Of a stretch of 64,000 bases of DNA, positions 52,067 to 61,338 are shown one piece after another. Both the position numbers and the translations under genes were made by a program. The notes beneath the pieces are model-generated. The model was not told the DNA's origin. It did no database searches and was given only the letters and a program-made list of their open reading frames with translations. Each line of letters begins with the position of its first letter. The stretch's first letter is position 1. Location: contig NZ_JACJVP010000047.1 of the NCBI RefSeq assembly GCF_014212125.1, forward strand, positions 62,001 to 126,000, given 5' to 3'. The stretch is from Cohnella nanjingensis. Its GTDB lineage: Bacteria > Bacillota > Bacilli > Paenibacillales > Paenibacillaceae.

Positions 52067-53560
52067 CTATCGCTGCAAAAACCTGTATGCCTTCGGAGTC
52101 AGGCCGAATCGTTTCTTGAAAGTAGCGGAAAAATACGACGGATTATCGAATCCGACCATCGTCGCGATTTCCTGCGTTTTGATTTCGGAATTCGCGAGCA
52201 GCTCTCTGGCCTTTTCCATTCTGATTTTGGTGATCGCTTCCGTGACGGTTTCTCCTGTTTCCTTGTGGAAAAGCCGGCTTAAATAACTGCTGTTCACGTA
52301 GACGGCATCCGCGATCGTCTGCAGTTGCATTTCCTGATGGTAGTTCTTGTGAATAAATGCCAACGATTCCGCTACAATCGCATTGCTTTCCGATGCGTTC
52401 CTGAAGCGGGAGGAATTCTTCACGTCTTCCATCAGCGCTTGCGCCACATCCGCAATCGTATCGCACGACATGAACCGTTCATGAATGCCGCTGGCCGATT
52501 CGTGTGACCGCTTCCATAACAGCAGACACAATTGGATCGCCGCCAGCTTGTACTTTTCCACAGCGTGCTGAAATATTTTTTTGACTTCAAAGCCGACGCG
52601 GATCTCTTCAAGAGCGCTATCCAAGCGGTTGTCCTGCACGAGTCCGAAGATTCTCTCGCAAAACGCATCTGCCAATTGCCGGTAGGATTCCGCCCGCGCG
52701 CGCATGTCGCTTCTGAAAAATACGACGTCATTCTCCGCTTCGAAACCAAGCGAGATTGCCGTTAAAGCTTCTTGGTAAGCCGCATGGATTTCGGTTATGC
52801 CCTGATGGTTGCCGCTGATTCCCGCCGAGATCCGGAGGCCGAACAGCGTGTCGGCGGATTGGATCAAATCTTGGCAGACAAAAGCGATTCGCAGTTGATC
52901 GGCTTGAATCAGAACGCCGATTTTATCGCTGCCGAGCGCAAACGAATAGGAGTAGAACGATTGAAAGGCGGTGTAAATCAAATTCCCGACGGATTTCAGT
53001 TGCGCTTGGTCCGATTGGCTTCGAAGGGAATGGATGTCGAACAAGCCCAGCGAGAACGATTGAACGTCGATACCGTACTCGACGCTTTTATCGAGAATCG
53101 TCGTCGGATCCGACAAAATGCCATAAACCGTGTCCTGAAAAAACTTTTCCTGAACGAGCGCAAACTGGCTTCTCGTTCTGTTTTCTTTGTCCAGCATGCC
53201 TATGGCCTTATGGATAGCTTGAATGATCTGCTCGTTCGTCGTCGGTTTTAGGAGAAAGTCGACGACGCCGAAACGAATCGCTTTCTGCGCGTATTCGAAA
53301 TCGGCATACCCCGTCAACATGATGATTTTCATATGCGGATAACGTTCGTAAAGGAATTTTGAAAGCTCCAATCCGTCCATGCCCGACATTTTGATATCCG
53401 TGATCACGATGTCCGGCAGAAGGACATCGATCTGATCTTTGGCCGCCAAGCCGTCACCCGCTTGCCCCGCAATCTCGCAACCGCATTGCTTCCAGTCGAT
53501 GAAATGGGTCAGACCCGAACGAATGATCGGCTCGTCATCCACGATGAACACCCGGAACAT
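52067..53560 (-). CDS. YesN-like response regulator with AraC output domain
   Basis: 497 residues. Receiver with VDDEP, phosphoacceptor Asp in DIVITDIKMSGMDG (about residue 54) and FLLKPT; a long middle region; C-terminal AraC HTH pair (LQTIADAVYVNSSYLSRLFH, KTQEIATMVGFDNPSYFSAT). Paenibacillus-type YesN regulators activate adjacent sugar ABC transporter genes; the transporter at 55620 is the likely target. Overlaps the sensor gene by 26 bases. Confidence 0.92.
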   Translation of the reverse strand: MFRVFIVDDEPIIRSGLTHFIDWKQCGCEIAGQAGDGLAAKDQIDVLLPDIVITDIKMSGMDGLELSKFLYERYPHMKIIMLTGYADFEYAQKAIRFGVVDFLLKPTTNEQIIQAIHKAIGMLDKENRTRSQFALVQEKFFQDTVYGILSDPTTILDKSVEYGIDVQSFSLGLFDIHSLRSQSDQAQLKSVGNLIYTAFQSFYSYSFALGSDKIGVLIQADQLRIAFVCQDLIQSADTLFGLRISAGISGNHQGITEIHAAYQEALTAISLGFEAENDVVFFRSDMRARAESYRQLADAFCERIFGLVQDNRLDSALEEIRVGFEVKKIFQHAVEKYKLAAIQLCLLLWKRSHESASGIHERFMSCDTIADVAQALMEDVKNSSRFRNASESNAIVAESLAFIHKNYHQEMQLQTIADAVYVNSSYLSRLFHKETGETVTEAITKIRMEKARELLANSEIKTQEIATMVGFDNPSYFSATFKKRFGLTPKAYRFLQR

Positions 53561-55370
53561 AGGTACGCCCCTCCCCTGTTATTGGCCCGGTCCCGTTCTC
53601 CGGAACAATTCCCGTGTCCTCGGGAATTCGAACCGTTACTTTCGTGCCTTCTCCGATCCTGCTGTCAATGCTTATCCCATAAGGGTTTCCGTATAAAATT
53701 TGAATTCTGCGGTTCACGTTCTCCAGGGCGATATGGTTGTGCGCCCCGCCGCGTCCAGTTGGAACGGAATCGAAGCCGACGCCGTTATCTTCGATCAAGA
53801 ATAGGATATCTCCTCCCTCGCGGCGAATTTCCACGAGCAATTGCCAATCGCCTACCTTCCGCTCTAAGCCGTGTACGATCGCGTTCTCGACGATGGGCTG
53901 GATGCTTAATTTGGGCAGCAGCAGATCACGGATCGAATCGTCCCCGATCTTGATGTCAACTTGCAGCCGTTCTCCGAAGCGCTTTCTTTGCAGGAGAATA
54001 TAAAACTCGATATATTTCAATTCCTCGCTGATCGCCGTTTTCTGGTGGCCGTTCCCGGCCAAACCGGATCTCAGCATGTAACCGAGCGAGGTGACCATCT
54101 CATGGATTTCGACCTGGCTGCTCATTCTCGCATACCAACTGATCGTTTCCAACACATTAAACAAAAAATGCGGGTTGATTTGCGCGTACAGGGATTTCAG
54201 TTCCGACTCCCGGAGCAGCAGCTTTTTCTCGTAAACGTCCGTAATCAAATATTCCATTTCCTCCGACATCTTATTAAACACCATGGCGAGTTTATTCAAT
54301 TCCATCTCTGTATAAGCGGGCATCCTCGTCGAATAATCTCCTCTCCGGATCAGCTCGATGCGCTTTAACAAGTCGATGATCGGCCGGGTTACTTTGGAGG
54401 AAATAAAGTATCCGACAAGCAGGAAGAAGAACAAGATGCCGAGAGCGATCGGAATAAACCGGCCGAACGATTCGGATAAATGGGATAACGCCTGGTTTTG
54501 CGGGATGAGTATGAGCGACGTCCAATTGTATCGCTTGATCTCCTTGGCGGCGACGAAATAGGAAACATCGTTTAGTCTCACTGAACTGAATAGGGAGGTG
54601 TGAAGAAACCGGATCAAACCGGGATCCGTCGTGTGCCCCAGCAGACGCGTATTCCCACTGGACAGAATCGAGCCGTCCCCGTCGATCAGAAAAACCTGCG
54701 AATTGTCATAATGAACGATGCTATCGTAGAGAGCATTCATTTTGGTTTCGTTGATGCCGAAAATGATTTTCCCCTTATAGCTGTAGTCCAGAAAGCTTCG
54801 GATATTTTTTACGAAATACAGGATCGGGTCATTAGGTGTCGGGTTTACGATTTGCGTTTGCTCCGGCTCGTTGTCAATCGACTTATACACCGCAATGTTC
54901 CGGCGAATCTGCATATCCATATTTCCGTATTTACGCAGAACCGAGTAGTCGTTACCGTAATCGTCGATGATGAACACCGAATCGAGGATGTTCTTCTCCC
55001 ACAAGTAATGGTTGGACAACAAGTAAATCATTTGCCGCTCGATTTCCGTCTTCCTGCCCCATTTCTCGTAGGGACTGGTCGGCGGCTGGTCTTCAAGGTT
55101 GGTGTTGATCACCGGATTGGATATAAAGGAAATCATGGCGGAGTCGATCATCTCGAGCTGCGCCTCCAAGTTATCGTTCGTTTGCTCCAGCATACGGGTG
55201 AGATTGTCGTTCGCATTGTTCCTCAATATCGTATGGATCGACTGGTAAAAATAAATTCCGATGATGGATAAGGAAAAAAATACGAGAAGCAGCGTCATGG
55301 AAATGACTTTAAAACGAATGCTCTTGACGGAACCGAAGGTGAAAAGCCGCGCCACATTTAACACATCCAT
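53535..55370 (-). CDS. YesM-like sensor histidine kinase
   Basis: 611 residues. Membrane helix about 21-42, large extracytoplasmic sensor (about 43-305), second helix about 308-328, HAMP, His_kinase domain with SLYAQINPHFLFNVLETISW (phospho-His in PHFLFN) and ATPase with DNGVGFDSV. Partner of the YesN-like regulator. It is divergent from the binding protein gene, with a 249-base control region that is A+T-rich but shows no clear operator. Confidence 0.92.
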   Translation of the reverse strand: MDVLNVARLFTFGSVKSIRFKVISMTLLLVFFSLSIIGIYFYQSIHTILRNNANDNLTRMLEQTNDNLEAQLEMIDSAMISFISNPVINTNLEDQPPTSPYEKWGRKTEIERQMIYLLSNHYLWEKNILDSVFIIDDYGNDYSVLRKYGNMDMQIRRNIAVYKSIDNEPEQTQIVNPTPNDPILYFVKNIRSFLDYSYKGKIIFGINETKMNALYDSIVHYDNSQVFLIDGDGSILSSGNTRLLGHTTDPGLIRFLHTSLFSSVRLNDVSYFVAAKEIKRYNWTSLILIPQNQALSHLSESFGRFIPIALGILFFFLLVGYFISSKVTRPIIDLLKRIELIRRGDYSTRMPAYTEMELNKLAMVFNKMSEEMEYLITDVYEKKLLLRESELKSLYAQINPHFLFNVLETISWYARMSSQVEIHEMVTSLGYMLRSGLAGNGHQKTAISEELKYIEFYILLQRKRFGERLQVDIKIGDDSIRDLLLPKLSIQPIVENAIVHGLERKVGDWQLLVEIRREGGDILFLIEDNGVGFDSVPTGRGGAHNHIALENVNRRIQILYGNPYGISIDSRIGEGTKVTVRIPEDTGIVPENGTGPITGEGRTYVPGVHRG

Positions 55371-55619
55371 ATCATATGATGTAATACATAATTACATATA
55401 TGTTCCGCATATGCATAGGGCTGAAGTAAAAATATTGATCGAACGTAAAAATTCTCATAGAAATACGCGAAAGAAACGTAAGCCAACCACAAAAATATGG
55501 AGATTCTCCGCCACTGAGGTCAAATTTTTGATTGGTATATGTAGAAATATTGCATTAACAACCTCTGCACGCTTCATTATACTGATTAAGCGATACAAAT
55601 CAAAGGAGGAATGGATGCT

Positions 55620-56945
55620 TTGAATAAAATTTCAAAGTGCGTCATTATTTCTGTCATCTGCGCTTTGCTAATCGCCGGCTGTTCAAGCAAAAGCAACATC
55701 CAGACAAGCTCCGGCAACGCCGGGGGCGGCAAACAAGTTACTTTGAACGTGCTGAACTATCATGTCGGCGAAGATTACGCCGCACCCTTCTTCAAAAAAC
55801 TGTTCGATGAATTCCCAAACTCCGATTTGGGCAAAGGTGTCAAATTCAATTTGCAGGAAATTCCGACAACGGATGCCTATGCGCAAAAAGTCAAAGTTCT
55901 GTTCGCCACGGGCGATCTTCCCGACATCGTTCTGACCACCGGAAACTACATCCTTGATTTGGCCGTTAAATCGGGCAAAATCGCGGATCTTACGCCCTAC
56001 TTCGATGCCGATCCGGCATGGAAATCTTCGTTCGATCCCGATGCGCTGGAACGAAACAGCATCAACGGCAAAATCTATGCCGTGCCTAACCAGAAGGAAA
56101 TCGCCATGATCTTCTTCAACAAAGCTCTGTTCAAAAAAGCGGGCATCGAGCCGCCGGAAACCTCCTTCGCGTCCTGGGACGAATTTTTCGCCGCATGCGA
56201 TAAGCTCAAGGCGGCCGGCATTACGCCGATATCGCTGGACACGAATGACTTCGCTTGGCTGTCCTCGATGTTTCTCGGTGCCATGGTCGGCACCGCGAAC
56301 GAAGCGGGCAATCAATTTATGAACACGATGAAGCCTACGAACTTCAACACCCCCGAAGTTGTAGACGCTTTAAAAAACTTGAAAACGATGCTTGCCCGGT
56401 ATACGACGAAAGACGCCGTCGGCGGCAAATACGATCCGATGGCCGCCCACTTCTTGATGGGCGAAGTTGCCATGATCGCCAACGGTCCGTGGATGGTGCC
56501 GGATTTCAGCAACAAGGAGAAGGCCACCCCGGATCTGCCGGAACAGATCGGCGTTATGCTCTTCCCGAAAGACGGGATGGTCAGCGTGCCGGGAACCGGC
56601 GACATGGTTGCCGCCGGCGACAAAAACAAAATAGACGCCGCCGTCAATTTCTTGAAATACGAGACTACACTCGACAACCAGATTACGTCTTTGAAGATGA
56701 CCGGGATCATCCCCGTCTCTCCCCAAGCGGTCGTCCCGGACGACTTCAACAAGGAGAACCCCATCGTCGGCCGAATGCTGGAATTGTCGACCAAAGCCAA
56801 GTATCTATTTGGAGAAAACCAAGCCAACTGGTATCAGAATACGCTGGATACCTTGAGCCGACAGTTGCCGGAATTGGCCTTCGACAAAATTACGCCGGAG
56901 GAGCTCGCCAAGCAACTCGAAGAAGTCGCGCAAAAAAATAAGTGA
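55620..56945 (+). CDS. Sugar ABC transporter substrate-binding lipoprotein
   Basis: 441 residues from TTG 55620, which has AAAGGAGGA 9 bases upstream; the ATG at 55611 touches that site and is too close. Lipobox LIAGC near residue 21 of the signal peptide. Family 1 binding protein features: VLFATGDLPDIVLTTG, EIAMIFFNKALFKKAG, HFLMGEVAMIANGPWMVPDF. It should bind an oligosaccharide or sugar outside the cell for the two permeases that follow. Confidence 0.92.
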   Translation: MNKISKCVIISVICALLIAGCSSKSNIQTSSGNAGGGKQVTLNVLNYHVGEDYAAPFFKKLFDEFPNSDLGKGVKFNLQEIPTTDAYAQKVKVLFATGDLPDIVLTTGNYILDLAVKSGKIADLTPYFDADPAWKSSFDPDALERNSINGKIYAVPNQKEIAMIFFNKALFKKAGIEPPETSFASWDEFFAACDKLKAAGITPISLDTNDFAWLSSMFLGAMVGTANEAGNQFMNTMKPTNFNTPEVVDALKNLKTMLARYTTKDAVGGKYDPMAAHFLMGEVAMIANGPWMVPDFSNKEKATPDLPEQIGVMLFPKDGMVSVPGTGDMVAAGDKNKIDAAVNFLKYETTLDNQITSLKMTGIIPVSPQAVVPDDFNKENPIVGRMLELSTKAKYLFGENQANWYQNTLDTLSRQLPELAFDKITPEELAKQLEEVAQKNK

Positions 56946-56956
56946 TCCAGACAAGC

Positions 56957-56990
56957 AAGAGCGTATCGGGCTATCGCTCCATGCGCTCTT
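56957..56990 (+). other. Intercistronic hairpin between binding protein and permease genes
   Basis: AAGAGCG (56957-56963) pairs with CGCTCTT (56984-56990). No T-run follows, so it is more likely an mRNA-stabilising or processing element that gives more binding protein than permease. Confidence 0.45.
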
Positions 56991-57012
56991 CTTCCGAATG
57001 GAGGTATCGATT

Positions 57013-57879
57013 GTGGCGAAGAGGTTATGGGTCCTGTTGTTCGTCACCCCCTGTTTACTTATGTTCATCGTCTTCATCGGCATTCCGCTCGTCAACGTAA
57101 CCTGGACTTCTTTCGCCGATTACACGACATTCTCTCCGCCGATACTGTCCGGTTTGGGGAACTACAGAGAGCTGCTTCATGACCGCAGCTTTTGGCAGGC
57201 CTTTCAAAATACATTGTTATGGGTGCTCATGCAATGCACCGTCGGGGTATCCGTCGGTTGCATCGTGGCTCTGCTGCTCTTCCGCAAACCGTTCGGCTGG
57301 AAATTTTTCCGGGCCGTCTATATGATTCCCAGCATCATTCCGACCGTCGCGACGGGCATCATGTTCTATTTGCTGCTTAATCCGGAGCTAGGCATCATTA
57401 AGCCGCTGCAGTATCTTGCGGGCCCCCATAGTCCTGCAATCAACCCGTTCGGCAACAGCTCCTATGCTTTTTGGGCATTGACGCTGACCTGGTTGTTCTA
57501 CTCCGCTGTCAGCACGATCATTATCATGGCCGAACTTGGAACCATTTCCGATGCTTTGCTCGAAGCCGCGAAAATCGACGGAGCCACCCGATTTCAGATC
57601 GATCTGCACATTCTGCTCCCTCTGCTGCGCAACATTTTAGGCACCTGCGTCATTCTGGCGGCCGTCGGCATGATCACCCAGTTTGACACGATCTACGTCA
57701 CGACCAGAGGCGGTCCCGGATCGTCGACGCTAAATCTTTCTGTGTTTTTGTATAATACCGCGACGCTCGACAACAACTACGGACTCGCTAACGCGATCAG
57801 CGTTGTCCAAATTCTCGTAGGTCTGATATTGGTTTTATTGATCGGGAGGGCGTTCAAGTTGGGTGATTCCCATGGGTAA
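57013..57879 (+). CDS. Sugar ABC transporter permease 1 (MalF type)
   Basis: 288 residues from GTG 57013 (GGAGG 8 bases upstream). Six membrane helices and the EAA loop DALLEAAKIDGATRFQIDLH ... LP, which docks the ATPase. No ATPase gene lies in the cluster, so a shared MsmX-type ATPase is expected. Confidence 0.92.
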   Translation: MAKRLWVLLFVTPCLLMFIVFIGIPLVNVTWTSFADYTTFSPPILSGLGNYRELLHDRSFWQAFQNTLLWVLMQCTVGVSVGCIVALLLFRKPFGWKFFRAVYMIPSIIPTVATGIMFYLLLNPELGIIKPLQYLAGPHSPAINPFGNSSYAFWALTLTWLFYSAVSTIIIMAELGTISDALLEAAKIDGATRFQIDLHILLPLLRNILGTCVILAAVGMITQFDTIYVTTRGGPGSSTLNLSVFLYNTATLDNNYGLANAISVVQILVGLILVLLIGRAFKLGDSHG

Positions 57880-58714
57880 CAGCAATACAGTGAACCGAAG
57901 CCCGGCTCCGGCATTCCATTATGCAGTGCTGATCGTCATTGCATTCATTTCGTTGGGACCTATTTTATGGGTGCTGGTCGGCTCTTTCAAGACGCGCAGC
58001 GAAATTTACTCGTCGGCTTTCTCGCTCCCGCGCAGCTTCGGGTTCGCCAATTACACGGAAGCTTTCCGGCTGGTCCCGATCGGAAAGTACTTTATGAACA
58101 GTCTCATCGTATGTACGGCGAACACCTTGCTGAACATTCTGGTTGTGGCCGCTTTCTCCTACATTTTGGCGCGGTTCGATTTTCGGATGAAGAATCTGCT
58201 CGTGGCCGCGATCGCCTCGGTCATGCTGCTACCTTCCCAATCTTTGGCCGTTCCGATCTTTACGCTGCTTAGATCATTCCATCTTCTCGATACAAAAACC
58301 GGCTTAATTTTGATTTACGCGGCATTCGGCATTCCCGTTTCTTTCTTCATTCTGCGAAGCTACTATTTGAGCATTCCCAGGTCACTGGAAGAAGCGGCAA
58401 GTATAGATGGCGCCGGTTTCCTGACTACGTTTCTTAAAATTATCGTTCCTCTGTCTTTGCCGGGATTGGTTACGGCGGCCATTCTGCAGTTTCTCAGCAC
58501 GTGGAACGAGTTTTTCTTCGCGCTCGTTCTGACGAGCGGCGACCAGGCGAGAACGGTTCCGATTGCCCTCAGCTACTATTTAGGCACGTTTTCGAACAAT
58601 TACCCGGCTTTGTTCGCGGCGGTTGTACTGACGATCTTGCCTCCTATCGCCATCTTCGTCTTCTCGCAGGAAAAAGTCGTGGAAAGTCTGACCGCCGGTG
58701 CAGTCAAAGGATGA
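57872..58714 (+). CDS. Sugar ABC transporter permease 2 (MalG type)
   Basis: 280 residues. Six membrane helices, EAA loop RSLEEAASIDGAGFLTTFLK ... PL. ATG 57872 lies within the last codons of permease 1 (8-base overlap), with GGGTGA upstream; an in-frame GTG at 57863 is the alternative. Confidence 0.92.
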   Translation: MGNSNTVNRSPAPAFHYAVLIVIAFISLGPILWVLVGSFKTRSEIYSSAFSLPRSFGFANYTEAFRLVPIGKYFMNSLIVCTANTLLNILVVAAFSYILARFDFRMKNLLVAAIASVMLLPSQSLAVPIFTLLRSFHLLDTKTGLILIYAAFGIPVSFFILRSYYLSIPRSLEEAASIDGAGFLTTFLKIIVPLSLPGLVTAAILQFLSTWNEFFFALVLTSGDQARTVPIALSYYLGTFSNNYPALFAAVVLTILPPIAIFVFSQEKVVESLTAGAVKG

Positions 58715-58745
58715 CCCATCCCTATAAGAAATCGGAGTGAGCCCC

Positions 58746-60023
58746 ATGAATCCAGTGAAAATTGCGCTGATCGGCGCCGGCCAGAGAGGCCATGTCTACA
58801 CCAAGTACGCGTTGACCCATCCTCAGGAAGCGAAAGTCGTGGCGGTGGCCGAAGCCGACCCGGCCCGCAGGCGGGAATTTCGCGATTTGCACGGTATCGA
58901 AGACGGCAATACGTTCGCAGACTGGCGCGATATGTTGGCTGCGCCGAAGACAGCGGACGCCATCCTGATCTGTCTGCAGGACAGGATGCACTATGAGCCG
59001 ACCATCCAAGCGCTGGAAGCCGGATATCACGTCCTGCTGGAAAAGCCGATGTCGACCGATCCGCTGGAATGCTTGCTGATGGGAGCGAAAGCGGCAGAAA
59101 TCGGCACACATTTCGATATTTGCCACGTGCTCCGGTACTCTCCTTTTTTCGCGACATTGAAAAAACTGCTGGCAAAAGGAACAATCGGCCGACTTATGAG
59201 CATCCAGCATAACGAAAATGTCGCATATTGGCACCAAGCGCACAGCTATGTCCGCGGCAATTGGCGCCGAAGCGACGAGTCCAGCCCGATGATTCTGGCC
59301 AAGTCCTGCCACGACATGGACATTTTGCTGTGGCTTGCCGGAGCGGACTGCGTCCGGGTGTCTTCCTTCGGTTCGCTTTCCCATTTTCGTTCCGACAACG
59401 CGCCGGAAGGCGCGCCGCTTCGCTGCCTGGACGGCTGTCCGGCGCAGAACGCATGTCTGTATTATGCGCCGAACACTTATTTGACGGACAACACCGATTG
59501 GCCGACCTCCGTTATCTCCAACGACATGAGCTACAAAGCGAGAGCCGCAGCCCTGATGACCGGGCCGTACGGACGCTGCGTCTACCATTGCGACAATGAC
59601 GTAGTGGACCATCAAGTGGTCAATCTCGAGTTCGCCAACGAAGTGACGGCTGCGTTCACCATGAGCGCTTTTACGAACGAGAACCACCGCACGATCAAAT
59701 TGATGGGGACGCGGGGCGAAATTCGCGGAGCGATGGATAAGAACGAGATTGAAATCATCCGCTTCGGAAGAAGCGAGAATGAACTCATCACGCTAGAAGG
59801 AATTGACGGGCATATCGGCCATGGCGGCGGAGATTCGCTTATGATCGCGAATTTCATCAGCTCGATAAGCGACGGCAGCGGCGAAAGAAGAACATCCGCC
59901 CAGGCTTCCGTCCAAAGTCACCTCATGGCCTTCGCGGCAGAGCAGTCTCGGCTTACGCACCAAGTCATCGACATGAACCGGTATACCAACGAATTGACGC
60001 TGTTAGGGAGGGATTCGCGATGA
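58746..60023 (+). CDS. Gfo/Idh/MocA-family oxidoreductase
   Basis: 425 residues. NAD-binding Rossmann start KIALIGAGQRGHVYTKYAL, EKPMSTD (conserved EKP) and KSCHDMDILLWLAG with catalytic-type His/Asp; a Cys-rich insert CLDGCPAQNACLYYAPNTYL is shared by a large Firmicutes subgroup. Such enzymes oxidise sugars or glycosides at C1 or C3. ATG 58746 follows GGAG by 8 bases. It is co-transcribed with the permeases and overlaps the next gene (ATGA). Confidence 0.88.
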   Translation: MNPVKIALIGAGQRGHVYTKYALTHPQEAKVVAVAEADPARRREFRDLHGIEDGNTFADWRDMLAAPKTADAILICLQDRMHYEPTIQALEAGYHVLLEKPMSTDPLECLLMGAKAAEIGTHFDICHVLRYSPFFATLKKLLAKGTIGRLMSIQHNENVAYWHQAHSYVRGNWRRSDESSPMILAKSCHDMDILLWLAGADCVRVSSFGSLSHFRSDNAPEGAPLRCLDGCPAQNACLYYAPNTYLTDNTDWPTSVISNDMSYKARAAALMTGPYGRCVYHCDNDVVDHQVVNLEFANEVTAAFTMSAFTNENHRTIKLMGTRGEIRGAMDKNEIEIIRFGRSENELITLEGIDGHIGHGGGDSLMIANFISSISDGSGERRTSAQASVQSHLMAFAAEQSRLTHQVIDMNRYTNELTLLGRDSR

Positions 60024-61159
60024 CCGCCGAAATTCGACTCGTCCGGCAAGAAGAGATGAAATCCGCAATCGATGCGGCCGATGCCATTTTTCGCGCTCCG
60101 GGGATGTCCTCGATGGGAACGGCGTTTCCGTTTATTTTCTCGGAAGCCGTTTCGCATTCGCATGGCTTGTTTGAGAACTCCAAGCTCCTCGCGTTCATGG
60201 GCCTTGTCCCTGCAACTGTACGTATAGGGAGCGCCGGCTTAACCGTCTTCTCCCTCGGATCGGTATATTGCATGGAGGAGGCCCGCAATCGCGGCTACTC
60301 GAGCCGGGTGCTGAACGAAATCCAGGCATACGGACGTACAGCCGGCGCCTCCCTGCTGCTCGTCTCGGGTGACGGCCCGCTGTACGCCCGGTCCGGATGT
60401 TTGAAATTCGGGGAAGTTTACCGTTTCGCGCTCGATCGCGCTTTTGCCGAATCATGGAAGAATCGTCTCTCGGATATTCAAGTAACCGAAGCGCTTCACC
60501 GGGATACGCCGCTTCTCCATCGTCTGGCTTCCGCACGCCGGTTCGCTTACGAAATGAGCCTATGGGATTTCTCTGCGCTGATCCGTACGGAAGCGAATAT
60601 CAGCAGCCGGAAAATGACCCAGCGCGTCTATGTCGCCAACAGAAACGGCAATCCCGCCGCTTTCGCCGTCGTGGCGTTGCCCGGACCCTCGTCGCAAGGA
60701 GCGGCTCCCGTCATCGTAGAATGGGCCGGCGAGATCGGGGCGTTTCTTCAAATCGCGTCCAACGTCATGCTTGGCGCCGGTCTGGAACAGCTGACGCTTA
60801 CGGCGGAAGGGTACGAGAAGGAATTGCTCCAAGCCTTGCGCGATGCTCCCATGGAAAAAAGACGGAATCAAGGTACGGTATATGTGTTCGATGCGGAAAC
60901 TTTATTTGTGCAGTTAAAGCCCTACTTCGAGGAAATCGATCCGATCGCCGGCCGGCATTTGAGCGTGAAGAACGGCGAAAACGGGAGAGCGATCCTATCG
61001 CTACCCGCTCTTCACGACGTCGAACTCAGCCGCGAGGCATTCGTGTCGCTTCTATTCGACCCCCAACCTGATCTGCCGCTGTCCGCGGAATGGAGCCAAG
61101 CTGCGGCCAAATGGTTCCCGCTCCCGTTCCCCTATACGGACAGTTTGAACTTCGTATAA
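60020..61159 (+). CDS. GNAT-family acetyltransferase (Eis-like length)
   Basis: 379 residues. N-terminal GNAT fold with SLGSVYCMEEARNRGYSSRV (acetyl-CoA loop R-N-R-G-Y-S) and LLLVSGDGPLYARSGC; the second half resembles the tandem GNAT/sterol-carrier arrangement of Eis-type proteins. Substrate unknown; its place in the transporter operon may mean acetylation of a sugar or derived amine. Start overlaps the oxidoreductase stop. Confidence 0.72.
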   Translation: MTAEIRLVRQEEMKSAIDAADAIFRAPGMSSMGTAFPFIFSEAVSHSHGLFENSKLLAFMGLVPATVRIGSAGLTVFSLGSVYCMEEARNRGYSSRVLNEIQAYGRTAGASLLLVSGDGPLYARSGCLKFGEVYRFALDRAFAESWKNRLSDIQVTEALHRDTPLLHRLASARRFAYEMSLWDFSALIRTEANISSRKMTQRVYVANRNGNPAAFAVVALPGPSSQGAAPVIVEWAGEIGAFLQIASNVMLGAGLEQLTLTAEGYEKELLQALRDAPMEKRRNQGTVYVFDAETLFVQLKPYFEEIDPIAGRHLSVKNGENGRAILSLPALHDVELSREAFVSLLFDPQPDLPLSAEWSQAAAKWFPLPFPYTDSLNFV

Positions 61160-61167
61160 TCAGGGCG

Positions 61168-61259
61168 CTCGGACAAACGTCCGAGGGAATTTTCTCCGGA
61201 TCATGCCTCTCCCCTAACTTCGGATAAATGATAGAGCACTGCTACGGTGCTCTATTTTG
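61168..61259 (+). terminator. Tandem hairpins ending the rightward transporter operon
   Basis: First hairpin CTCGGAC (61168-61174)/GTCCGAG (61179-61185) followed by GGAATTTT; second hairpin AGAGCAC (61233-61239)/GTGCTCT (61247-61253) followed by ATTTTGTT. Converging transcripts end here. Confidence 0.65.
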
Positions 61260-61338
61260 TTGCAATGATTCTGACCAACTTCGTCGGCAGCTCGTTTAAA
61301 TCGGTAATGTCCAGGAACTTGTCGTCTTGACGGTTCAT
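61252..61338 (-). CDS. Possible 28-residue peptide after the glycosidase gene
   Basis: ATG 61338 with AGGAAGG 5 bases upstream opens MNRQDDKFLDITDLNELPTK then LVRIIATK. It overlaps the end of the glycosidase gene by four bases. No family recognised; it may be a real small protein or a gene remnant. Confidence 0.3.
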   Translation of the reverse strand: MNRQDDKFLDITDLNELPTKLVRIIATK

